Below are positions 1 through 5,518 of a DNA stretch of 5,518 bases, piece by piece. Numbering within the stretch: the stretch's first letter is position 1; every line of letters begins with the position of its first letter. The notes beneath the pieces were generated by a model, which was given only the letters and a program-made list of their open reading frames with translations, ran no database searches and had not been told where the DNA came from. The translations under genes were made by a program, and so were the position numbers. This DNA is from Thermoplasmata archaeon (GTDB taxonomy: Archaea; Thermoplasmatota; Thermoplasmata; SG8-5; JAGLSY01), in assembly GCA_023137005.1 (NCBI GenBank), contig JAGLQE010000187.1, positions 1-5,518 of the forward strand. Reading direction: 5' to 3'.

Positions 1-528
1 TATGCACCAGGGGCCTCTTTGAGAACAGGAACTTGTAGCAGTGTGTATTGTCACAGTAATGGCGTAGCTTCTGAGGCTGGAAGTACTGGACCAGGCGGCA
101 TTTACGCTCCTGCAGATATAGGCAATGTGGCAGATGAAACAAATGTATATTCGAACCTTCCATGGGACGCAGGTGCCAATTCGGTTGGTTGCAGTGGCCA
201 AGGTAGAACATACACATGCCATAATGGTGACATTCTTGGAAATGTACTTGGCAACTCAGCGGTCTATCCACCTACTGGTGATCACGGAAGGAATGCTCAC
301 TCAAATGATAATCCCTGCTGGTGGTGTCACAATCTAGAGAGAGATGGTGCATTCACTGGCCAGGGTCTGAATTATCAGGGAACTTATGGAACTGGATACC
401 ATGTAGATGCAGCCCTATGGTTCGACCCGCACGGTACACCCACTGGCGGAACAATGTATGATATCGCTCTCGATCAGAATGGTTATGAGGATGGGCATTG
501 TGGTAGTGGCCAGACCTGTTGGTATTAG
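1..528 (+). CDS. Secreted multiheme c-type cytochrome, C-terminal part (5' end cut by window)
   Basis: The reading frame is open from base 1 and runs 175 codons to a TAG, so the start lies outside the window. A TTG at base 19 is not a credible start. Counting residues from base 1, there is a CX4CH site (C12, C17, H18, in CSSVYCHSNG) and a classical CXXCH site (C106-H110, CWWCH). Between them is a wide CX8CH (C64, C73, H74). The CX4CH context closely resembles the CxxxxCH...CXXCH repeat of Geobacter-type multiheme cytochromes, which attach heme covalently outside the cytoplasm. H95, H100, H134, H144 and H166 are free and could be distal ligands. The last residues hold a CX5C followed by Trp instead of His, probably not a heme site. 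The sequence is rich in Gly, Asn, Thr and Tyr with no membrane segment, as in extracellular electron-transfer proteins. Cytochrome identity is fairly sure; the electron partner and total heme number cannot be told. Confidence 0.82.
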   Translation, partial: YAPGASLRTGTCSSVYCHSNGVASEAGSTGPGGIYAPADIGNVADETNVYSNLPWDAGANSVGCSGQGRTYTCHNGDILGNVLGNSAVYPPTGDHGRNAHSNDNPCWWCHNLERDGAFTGQGLNYQGTYGTGYHVDAALWFDPHGTPTGGTMYDIALDQNGYEDGHCGSGQTCWY

Positions 529-533
529 ATAGT

Positions 534-1928
534 TCATCCATCCAGTTCCTTCATTATAATAATGGCCTCTTTCTTGTAATTGGCCTTTAATTCATCATAG
601 GCTTCCTGAGATATATCGCCCTTTTCCAGGTCCTCATCCAGAGCCTTCAGGGCAAAGATTATCTTATCCTTTTGTAAGGTCAGTTCTGCCTTTTGCATTG
701 TAAGGCCAGTATCGTCTTCCTCGGGTCCGGATATTACTTCATCTGGCCCGGAAGTAGCCGCTTCTGTCTCGGCTAGCTCATCATCCTCTGTGGTGGCCTC
801 TTCTTCCTCAGGGTCTTTAGCCGTATTCCGCCTGTACATTAAAATGCCAGTAAGTAGAATGATGATGATCACTATCACGATGGGGTAGAGATATGGATTG
901 GTAGTATCATCCGTGGTGGCCTCGGGAAAGAGAAGGATGGTGATATGCGAATCTATGGGAGCCATTCCCTGATGCAGTGTCTTGTTCTCCACCTGGATGG
1001 CTGGATCTATCAGAAAATGCTCGAGCCAAGTTATATTATCAGAAGATACATCGAATCCTGGATCATGATACAGTCGAACATCTATCTCGGTTATATCATA
1101 CAGGAACTGCTTCTGGATCTCAAATACCGGTGACTCATGGTCGCTGGATAAGATGTATTCCGCCCTCAGGATGGCCCTTGAGGTGATGGGGATATAAGAG
1201 TAATTCACTCGAATATCCGATATACGGGATGTCACTGGATCGTCAGAAAACACAACCTTGTACCGTAATGTTGAATTGACTTCCTGAAAGTGTGTGATCG
1301 TCCCATTGGAGGTCGGTATCCAGGTATTACCATCATCATTGGAAAGTAATAAGGATACATTGCCCTGGCTCTCGAAGGTGGGAGTCACAGAGGTGACATT
1401 ATGCAACATGATTATCGGCAATCTTTCGGATACATATTCAGAAGTAGTTGAATTCTGGACAAGGGCAATGCCAGCTTCAGAGATATTCAGCTCCGATGGC
1501 TCATAAACACCATTGATGGAGTAGTCCGCACTGTTATTCGAAGCATTGAAGCCATAGATATTCCTGTCGGCATCCGGGGTGAATTCCCAGTAATACCAAT
1601 CATCATACTCAGAATCTCCAAAGGAATACTGGCCAAAGGCGTCATGCACATTCATGATATAATTCAACTCAGTGCCCTCTGGATGATGCATATACACACG
1701 GTTCACATCCCAGGGAATGTACATGGTCATGACATCGTAGATGATGAGATGGCCATCAGATTCTATTTCGGGTGTCGCTGGGTTGTCTCCCTGCATGAGT
1801 ACAAAGAAGTGATCCTGGCCAGTGGCTATATCAGGAGGTATTGATGGAGCCGTGGTCTGTCCGATGGAGCTGGATATGAACATGGACATTAGAACAAGGA
1901 AAATAACAAGGGAATATGTCTTTCTCAT
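534..1928 (-). CDS. Signal-anchored ectodomain protein with CcmI-like cytoplasmic helical tail
   Basis: This is a 464-residue protein of no named family that I recognise. Order: signal peptide (1-23), extracellular domain (about 24-345), one membrane span (about 347-365, followed by YRR), acidic Asp/Glu/Thr linker (370-408), and a helical tail (410-464). The ectodomain is beta-rich. Residues 190-245 read like the bacterial and archaeal repeat in which a strand, an SNDDGNTW turn and a final I-x-V-x-Y strand form a sugar-binding-like or sialidase-like sandwich. It has about eleven Asn-X-Ser/Thr sequons (128, 131, 148, 159, 177, 190, 208, 218, 242, 298, 315), consistent with an outside location. 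The tail pattern ALKALDEDLEKGDISQEAYD, then ELK..Y..EA, matches the helix-turn-helix of CcmI, and less well a SHOCT domain. The ATG is set by GAGGTGA four bases upstream. It lies 28 bp downstream of the TPR gene, probably in one operon. Membrane topology is firm; function is unknown, and a role in cytochrome maturation is only suggested. Confidence 0.85.
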   Translation of the reverse strand: MRKTYSLVIFLVLMSMFISSSIGQTTAPSIPPDIATGQDHFFVLMQGDNPATPEIESDGHLIIYDVMTMYIPWDVNRVYMHHPEGTELNYIMNVHDAFGQYSFGDSEYDDWYYWEFTPDADRNIYGFNASNNSADYSINGVYEPSELNISEAGIALVQNSTTSEYVSERLPIIMLHNVTSVTPTFESQGNVSLLLSNDDGNTWIPTSNGTITHFQEVNSTLRYKVVFSDDPVTSRISDIRVNYSYIPITSRAILRAEYILSSDHESPVFEIQKQFLYDITEIDVRLYHDPGFDVSSDNITWLEHFLIDPAIQVENKTLHQGMAPIDSHITILLFPEATTDDTTNPYLYPIVIVIIIILLTGILMYRRNTAKDPEEEEATTEDDELAETEAATSGPDEVISGPEEDDTGLTMQKAELTLQKDKIIFALKALDEDLEKGDISQEAYDELKANYKKEAIIIMKELDG

Positions 1929-1931
1929 TTT

Positions 1932-1938
1932 TCACCTC
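1932..1938 (-). promoter_or_regulatory. Shine-Dalgarno site of the ectodomain protein gene
   Basis: On the minus strand GAGGTGA sits four bases before the ATG at 1928. It is complementary to the usual 16S rRNA tail and fixes this start. No TATA-like stretch lies at the spacing seen for the two upstream genes, so translation from a read-through operon message is the simpler reading. Confidence 0.75.
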
Positions 1939-1956
1939 TAAATAAAGACGCAAAGG

Positions 1957-3699
1957 TCATTCATCTTCCTCTTCCAGCTGTGCTTCATGAAGGCCAAAGG
2001 GGAGTTTACCCTCAACATAGTATCTTACCCAGGCATAGTAAGAATATGCATAGATTATCAGAAATCCGCCTATAAGACCGATCAGGGTGCCTATGGGTAT
2101 GAGCACGTAAAGGAAGATGGACATGAAAGGGATGGCGAATATAGGTATGATGGCCCAGCCCCATGAGACCGCGTTCTTCCATAATTTGTAATCGTCAGTG
2201 ATGACCGCCCACCACAGCATGAACATGATGGTGAAAAGATATGGAGCGAACCTGCCGGGATTGGATATGGTGTACATCAGGATCCCGATAGTGATATTGA
2301 TCACGACCACCATCTTGAGGAAGGATGTTATCTTGTTCGATATCGCCACTGCAGGGAACTCTGACGCGGATGGATACTGCTTGGAACGGGATATGTTCAT
2401 GTTCATCCTTTCCATCTTGTCCTCGATACTATCCAGTCGGGCCTGTACCTGGGCCACTTCTTCCAATGCGGGCTCCAGTCTTGGGTATATCTCGGTCTCG
2501 AATATCGAGTCTAGGAAATGGTCGAACACAATGGAGTTCTTGGCAACACTGATACCACCATACAGGGCTCCGAAACCCATTATGAAAATTAGGCTGTTGG
2601 GAATGAGCTCGAGGGTGTCAAATTCCACAAATACACTATCATATATTGCAAGGCCCGCCATGAATATAAGGTAAATGGCAAGAGAGATTATACAAAAGAT
2701 ACCAACCATACTGACGGTCCGATTGCGATTTGATCTGGATTTTTCAACAAAAGAGGACCATCTATCCTCCTCGTAATTGTTAATTGTGTCCTTATCAGCC
2801 TCCGAGGCCTTTGTGACCTTGATGCCCCTGAAGTACATGGCCTGATCATGTTCAACACCACATTGCTGGCAAACATCACTTTCTGAGTCAAGTATCGTAC
2901 CACAACTTTCGCAGACCATATCGGACAGCTCTTCCATATCATCCTCTATGGACTCAAGGTCATCCACCTCCTCGACCGTGCTACTGAGCTTGTCTATCTC
3001 GTCCAGGTCAAGGCCTTCCAGTTCATCCAGCTCTTCGAAGACCTCCGTCCCTCTTGACGGGGGTATATCTTCTTCTTCCTCTTTCATGGGTGTAGGTGCT
3101 TCTGGAGTCTCAGGGATTTCAGAGATCTCTGGTTCCTCATGGATCTTTGGTTCTGGTTCTAGCTCAGGGGCGAGCTTAGGAGGTTCCTCTACCACAGCAT
3201 CGGAAGGAGGGCTTACAGCTGGGGCTGGAACTGGAGTTTTTCTCGTCATCAGCTCAGTTTCATGCTTGCTGATCGGTCCAGCTTTTCCATTACCATTACT
3301 TACCTCTATTTCAGCCTGTAACTCGGCCTGATGTTTCTGATAATTCGTATCTAATGGGGCTTTTACCAGTAATTTATCGTAGAGTTTCAATGCGAATTCC
3401 AGCTTGCCCTGGTCCCTCAATATCTCAGCCCTGATGAGTAGTCCATATTCATGGACAGGATCAAGCTTCAGGCCTTCGGTCAAGGCCTCTATCGCCAGGT
3501 CCGGTTCGCCAGAATCAAAGATAGCCAGTGCCTTACCACAATGGGCCTCCACATTCTTGGAGTTCTTTTTCAGATAAGTGTTAAAGCACTCGATGGAGCC
3601 GATAAAATCACCATTATCCAGACTCTCCCCGCACTCCCAGAGACCTTTCCTGTCCCTCAGGATCTTCTTGAACTCCTCGATCTTCTCCAAGTTCTTCAT
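1957..3699 (-). CDS. TPR / zinc-ribbon / polytopic membrane protein
   Basis: A 580-residue protein of mixed architecture, probably a membrane scaffold; no enzymatic motif is visible. Residues 17-117 form about three tetratricopeptide repeats (for example the helices around GKALAIFDSGEPDLAIEAL, with Leu-Asp-Pro ending repeat two). A long disordered Pro/Glu segment (about 150-215) and a strongly acidic stretch (205-262) follow. A four-cysteine zinc ribbon comes next (C263, C266, C277, C280). Residues 329-352 and 366-384 are membrane spans, 405-433 looks like a coiled coil, and four more spans lie at about 459-479, 484-500, 511-529 and 532-556. The tail is acidic. TPRs and zinc ribbon are expected in the cytoplasm because there is no signal peptide. 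The ATG at 3699 follows a weak AGGT and a TATA-like element 30 bp upstream. It sits 44 bp after the peptidase gene and 28 bp before the ectodomain gene, in the same direction. Architecture is sure; partner proteins and function are unknown. Confidence 0.87.
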   Translation of the reverse strand: MKNLEKIEEFKKILRDRKGLWECGESLDNGDFIGSIECFNTYLKKNSKNVEAHCGKALAIFDSGEPDLAIEALTEGLKLDPVHEYGLLIRAEILRDQGKLEFALKLYDKLLVKAPLDTNYQKHQAELQAEIEVSNGNGKAGPISKHETELMTRKTPVPAPAVSPPSDAVVEEPPKLAPELEPEPKIHEEPEISEIPETPEAPTPMKEEEEDIPPSRGTEVFEELDELEGLDLDEIDKLSSTVEEVDDLESIEDDMEELSDMVCESCGTILDSESDVCQQCGVEHDQAMYFRGIKVTKASEADKDTINNYEEDRWSSFVEKSRSNRNRTVSMVGIFCIISLAIYLIFMAGLAIYDSVFVEFDTLELIPNSLIFIMGFGALYGGISVAKNSIVFDHFLDSIFETEIYPRLEPALEEVAQVQARLDSIEDKMERMNMNISRSKQYPSASEFPAVAISNKITSFLKMVVVINITIGILMYTISNPGRFAPYLFTIMFMLWWAVITDDYKLWKNAVSWGWAIIPIFAIPFMSIFLYVLIPIGTLIGLIGGFLIIYAYSYYAWVRYYVEGKLPFGLHEAQLEEEDE

Positions 3700-3724
3700 A
3701 TGACCTGCCCTTTCATTATATCAC

Positions 3725-3733
3725 AATATTAAA
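3725..3733 (-). promoter_or_regulatory. Possible TATA box for the TPR protein gene
   Basis: On the minus strand TTTAATATT, preceded by AAAGG, is centred about 30 bp upstream of the ATG at 3699. This spacing equals that of the better TATA box before the peptidase gene and would give a leaderless or very short-leader message. It lies in the 44-bp gap after the peptidase stop, so it would be an internal promoter that also allows read-through. Confidence 0.4.
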
Positions 3734-3743
3734 CCTTTACCAA

Positions 3744-4586
3744 TCATCTGCGCCTCACTGCTGAAGCGAATTTAATGTCCCTGGCCGTGAATATAAGATA
3801 CATCGCCACTGCCAGAATGAATATTATCATGCCTAGATCTTTCAATGTCAACATCATCAATGAAGTGAATTGTAGTTCCTCAGAAAAGGGAGCATTGTTC
3901 TCCGGAGCATTATCAATGAAATACCAGCCTGAGTTCTTGAGAACTATGGGGTTGCCATTGAAATCTAAGACCTCGGCCCTTACATTTTCAGGGTCTACCA
4001 CCCACTTGTCAGTCTGGTTCTTTGCATCCCCACGGGTCAGTATACCAGTCTCGGTGATGGTATCCGCCCTGTGTATGACCAATTCCTCGATCTCAGGGGT
4101 GCTGAACATGATGATGTCCTCTTCCTCCAGATCATATCCGTGACCCTGCATTAGAAGCAGATCTCCGGTTTTGAAAGTGGGGCTCATACTGTCCGATGTG
4201 ACCACTGCGAAGAATATAGTGTGTGATAGGAATAGATACAATACGATAATACATATTATAAGAGGAACAAAGAGAATGAAATTCCTGGGGCGGTACAGTT
4301 TCCCTCGGATCCGATTCATCCTCATCTCTGTGAGCCGGGCTATCCTCTTCTTCTTTCGGGAGGCCATTATGAATTTGAAAAAGGACTTAGGAGCCTCATT
4401 CCCATTGGCCTTGGAATGATGTGCCAGATGCAGAACTGTCAAAAGGAATAGAGAAAAGACTATGAGAGGGCTCTGGATGATGATGGTCGCAACTATCATC
4501 AGAGACGAGGCTACAAAGAAGATATTGTTCCTCAGATTGGCCTGGACCTTTTCGTCCATCATCTGTTTTTCCTTTTTAACCATCAT
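3744..4586 (-). CDS. S26-family signal peptidase (archaeal/ER type) with N-terminal membrane extension
   Basis: A 280-residue membrane peptidase that should cut signal peptides from Sec-exported proteins on the outer face of the membrane. Numbering from the ATG at 4586: two hydrophobic segments at about 21-37 and 40-54, a basic stretch (75-100, rich in Lys and Arg), and a span at 103-121. The catalytic domain follows: the serine box TSDSMSP (catalytic S133), the box ending VIHR with H172 in place of the bacterial lysine, and box GILTRGDAKNQTDKW with D187 and D193 six residues apart, as in archaeal enzymes. A last span lies at 251-268, followed by a basic tail. All expected catalytic residues are present. 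The N-terminal hydrophobic pair and basic stretch are extra compared with a minimal archaeal enzyme. An in-frame TTG at 4640 is rejected as start because the TATA box lies inside that extension; a second ATG follows at once at 4583. It is the first gene of the three-gene minus-strand cluster. It could be the housekeeping enzyme or one dedicated to neighbouring exported proteins. Confidence 0.88.
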   Translation of the reverse strand: MMVKKEKQMMDEKVQANLRNNIFFVASSLMIVATIIIQSPLIVFSLFLLTVLHLAHHSKANGNEAPKSFFKFIMASRKKKRIARLTEMRMNRIRGKLYRPRNFILFVPLIICIIVLYLFLSHTIFFAVVTSDSMSPTFKTGDLLLMQGHGYDLEEEDIIMFSTPEIEELVIHRADTITETGILTRGDAKNQTDKWVVDPENVRAEVLDFNGNPIVLKNSGWYFIDNAPENNAPFSEELQFTSLMMLTLKDLGMIIFILAVAMYLIFTARDIKFASAVRRR

Positions 4587-4611
4587 GGTATTTCTTCCAT
4601 TGTCTTCCAGT

Positions 4612-4620
4612 GATATAAAT
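4612..4620 (-). promoter_or_regulatory. TATA box of the signal peptidase gene
   Basis: On the minus strand ATTTATATC is centred about 30 bp upstream of the ATG at 4586, the spacing expected when transcription begins at or a few bases before the start codon. It follows directly after the terminator of the tetraheme gene, so the peptidase cluster appears to have its own promoter. Confidence 0.6.
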
Positions 4621-4639
4621 GTTATCAAAATAAATATCA

Positions 4640-4680
4640 AAAAAGGAAAAGGGAAAGAAGAAGGACAGAGCCTTCTTCTT
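4640..4680 (-). terminator. Hairpin plus T-rich tract after the tetraheme cytochrome gene
   Basis: Bases 4655-4664 and 4671-4680 are a perfect 10-bp inverted repeat with a 6-base loop. Read on the minus strand, the hairpin comes 20 bp after the cytochrome stop codon. It is followed by a pyrimidine run ending in seven T (about 4641-4654). Archaeal termination depends mainly on such T-tracts; the hairpin may add 3'-end stability. It separates the cytochrome unit from the peptidase promoter. Confidence 0.65.
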
Positions 4681-4686
4681 CATTCT

Positions 4687-4718
4687 ATTTACATCACGAT
4701 TATGGCTGTGGTGTAAAT
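4687..4718. repeat. Imperfect inverted repeat across the tetraheme gene stop codon
   Basis: ATTTACATCAC (4687-4697) is the inverse of GTGGTGTAAAT (4708-4718) except at one position, giving an 11-bp stem with one mismatch and a 10-base loop. The loop includes most of the stop codon at 4700-4702. In the minus-strand message the mismatch is A-C. It lies just before the terminator hairpin, so the message could end in two tandem stem-loops. Confidence 0.5.
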
Positions 4719-5308
4719 GTCACAGTCCAGTCACCGGCGTTGTCTTCAACGGCGACGATATCCATTGATGTCGCGCCATATGTGAAGGTTGGGTTTATGG
4801 TGATGGTTGTGTGGCATGAGATACAAGCCTCGTTGTTTCCAGCGAGCTCGGTTGCAGTCCATGCACCCTGTAGTGCGGTTAGGTTTCCGACAAAGGCCGA
4901 GTGACCCTCTGTGGCTATGTTAATGTATGCGCCACCGGAATCTCCGGCATCGAAGTACACATCGGGACCTGTCCCTGCACCAACTTGACCATGGCAGTCC
5001 AAACACTCTACGGTCACTGCGGCATGCTCATCATCGAAACCGCCGTCACCCGTGACACCGTCACTGGTTCCAGCAGTACTTATCTGATGGCAGCTCTTAC
5101 AGTAGTCCTGAGCTGATGCTCCAGTCAGTGTCTCGTGCATTTCTAGTGCCACAGACGGTATGGTTATGTCTGTATGACATGTTGCACAATCCACACTAGC
5201 TGCATCTACCCAGTCATGCTGGGAGCCGAACAATGATACCGTATAAGGCATTATCATTATACCGACGCAGAAAACTGATACTGCTAATATTATCGATCGA
5301 TTTTTCAT
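4700..5308 (-). CDS. Secreted tetraheme c-type cytochrome
   Basis: A 202-residue exported electron-transfer protein. It opens with MKNRS and a hydrophobic stretch (about 6-26), a signal peptide or uncleaved anchor with no clear cleavage site. Four CXXCH heme sites follow: C41-H45 (CATCH), C70-H74 (CKSCH), C102-H106 (CLDCH) and C162-H166 (CISCH). Exactly four other histidines exist, H31, H58, H95 and H136, one before each heme site, so all four hemes could be bis-His ligated, which usually means low potential. The last 35 residues are heme-free and look like beta strands. The style is that of small class III / c7-like or tetraheme cytochromes; a soluble carrier, an anchored donor or a filament subunit are all possible. 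The ATG at 5308 is preferred over the in-frame ATG at 5362: it has a GAGGTG site six bases upstream and a normal signal sequence, whereas the longer form adds 18 acidic residues. It appears monocistronic, ended by a terminator. Confidence 0.87.
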   Translation of the reverse strand: MKNRSIILAVSVFCVGIMIMPYTVSLFGSQHDWVDAASVDCATCHTDITIPSVALEMHETLTGASAQDYCKSCHQISTAGTSDGVTGDGGFDDEHAAVTVECLDCHGQVGAGTGPDVYFDAGDSGGAYINIATEGHSAFVGNLTALQGAWTATELAGNNEACISCHTTITINPTFTYGATSMDIVAVEDNAGDWTVTFTPQP

Positions 5309-5314
5309 TTTTTT

Positions 5315-5320
5315 CACCTC
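5315..5320 (-). promoter_or_regulatory. Shine-Dalgarno site deciding the tetraheme cytochrome start
   Basis: GAGGTG on the minus strand, six adenines before the ATG at 5308. It is the same core as that of the ectodomain protein gene. It supports the 202-residue protein over the 220-residue one starting at 5362, which has no such site. Confidence 0.75.
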
Positions 5321-5395
5321 TTTCTCCACCCCTGAGATCTCAATAGGGGCTTCTTGTCTCATTATTGCTTGGTTATATCATTATCGTTAATTAGG

Positions 5396-5405
5396 TATAT
5401 ATAAA
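5396..5405 (-). promoter_or_regulatory. TATA box upstream of the tetraheme cytochrome gene
   Basis: TTTATATATA on the minus strand is a near-ideal archaeal TATA box. Transcription would begin near 5375, leaving a leader of roughly 65 nt before the ATG at 5308. A weaker alternative, TGATATAACC at 5371-5380, would give a leader of about 40 nt. The AT-rich element also reads as TATATATAAA on the plus strand, but no gene follows it there within the window. Confidence 0.55.
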
Positions 5406-5518
5406 TATTGTTAACGCTGTGAAATTAGTTGTGAATCGTTATGCATAATTAGACGAAATTCGTGCCTAAAATGGCATTTTACATTAAAAAAATCAGCCAT
5501 AATGATACGTAATAGGAA
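5406..5518. other. AT-rich intergenic region with short palindromes; no gene seen
   Basis: The right end of the window has no coding frame of useful length on either strand. It holds a perfect 10-bp palindrome TTATGCATAA (5439-5448) and an inverted repeat ACGAA-A-TTCGT (5453-5463), both upstream of the tetraheme gene's TATA box. They could be regulator sites, but palindromes this short also occur by chance in AT-rich DNA. Confidence 0.4.

Noticed and set aside
2198..2674. 158-residue open frame on the plus strand
   Set aside because: It lies wholly inside the membrane part of the TPR protein gene on the other strand, has no start signals and no recognisable domain.
2948..3331. Serine-rich 127-residue open frame on the plus strand
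   Set aside because: It is antisense to the acidic Glu/Asp and Pro-rich linker of the TPR protein. The poly-Ser arises from the complement of GAG/GAT-rich codons.
4587..4640. 18-residue N-terminal extension of the signal peptidase from a TTG
   Set aside because: The TATA box at 4612-4620 lies inside it, TTG is a poor start, and two ATG codons follow at the right distance from the TATA box.
5256..5308. Possible lipobox at C14 of the tetraheme cytochrome
   Set aside because: The residues before it (SVF) do not fit a lipobox, and it sits in the middle of the hydrophobic stretch.
5309..5362. 18-residue N-terminal extension of the tetraheme cytochrome
   Set aside because: It would bury the signal peptide behind an acidic segment, and the GAGGTG site points to 5308. 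It remains possible as an alternative start because the TATA box would allow it.
5471..5512. 13-codon open frame on the plus strand at the right edge
   Set aside because: It is too short, with no Shine-Dalgarno site; chance in AT-rich DNA.
1..5518. CRISPR arrays, tRNA or rRNA genes, insertion sequences
   Set aside because: I looked for regularly spaced repeats, cloverleaf ends, conserved rRNA stretches and transposase motifs and saw none.

Overview
The window looks archaeal, most likely from a Euryarchaeota or Thermoplasmatota-type organism. Three signs point there. Starts are preceded either by TATA boxes centred about 30 nt upstream or by GAGGTG Shine-Dalgarno sites. The S26 signal peptidase is of the archaeal/ER type, with Ser-His-Asp boxes rather than the bacterial Ser-Lys dyad. 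The large secreted membrane protein carries a dense set of N-glycosylation sequons. The lineage is an inference from style, not from a marker gene.

Layout. Bases 1-528 (+) hold the 3' end of a secreted multiheme c-type cytochrome of the CX4CH/CXXCH kind. It converges, with a 5-bp gap, on a minus-strand cluster of three genes read right to left: an S26 signal peptidase with extra N-terminal membrane segments (3744-4586), a TPR / zinc-ribbon / polytopic membrane protein (1957-3699), and a signal-anchored ectodomain protein whose cytoplasmic tail resembles the helical hairpin of the cytochrome c maturation factor CcmI (534-1928). Upstream of these, also on the minus strand, is a small secreted tetraheme cytochrome (4700-5308), separated from the peptidase by a hairpin plus T-rich terminator. 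Bases 5309-5518 are an AT-rich region holding the tetraheme gene's promoter and short palindromes, with no gene seen.

How they may work together (inference). Two c-type cytochromes flank a block encoding a signal peptidase, a TPR scaffold and a CcmI-like tail protein. This fits a dedicated station at the membrane for exporting, processing or assembling extracellular cytochromes. The tetraheme protein has exactly one spare histidine ahead of each CXXCH, so all four hemes could be bis-His ligated. That makes it a plausible electron carrier or polymerising cytochrome. No core heme-lyase gene (ccmF, ccmC) is visible, so the link to cytochrome maturation rests on neighbourhood and one weak sequence resemblance.
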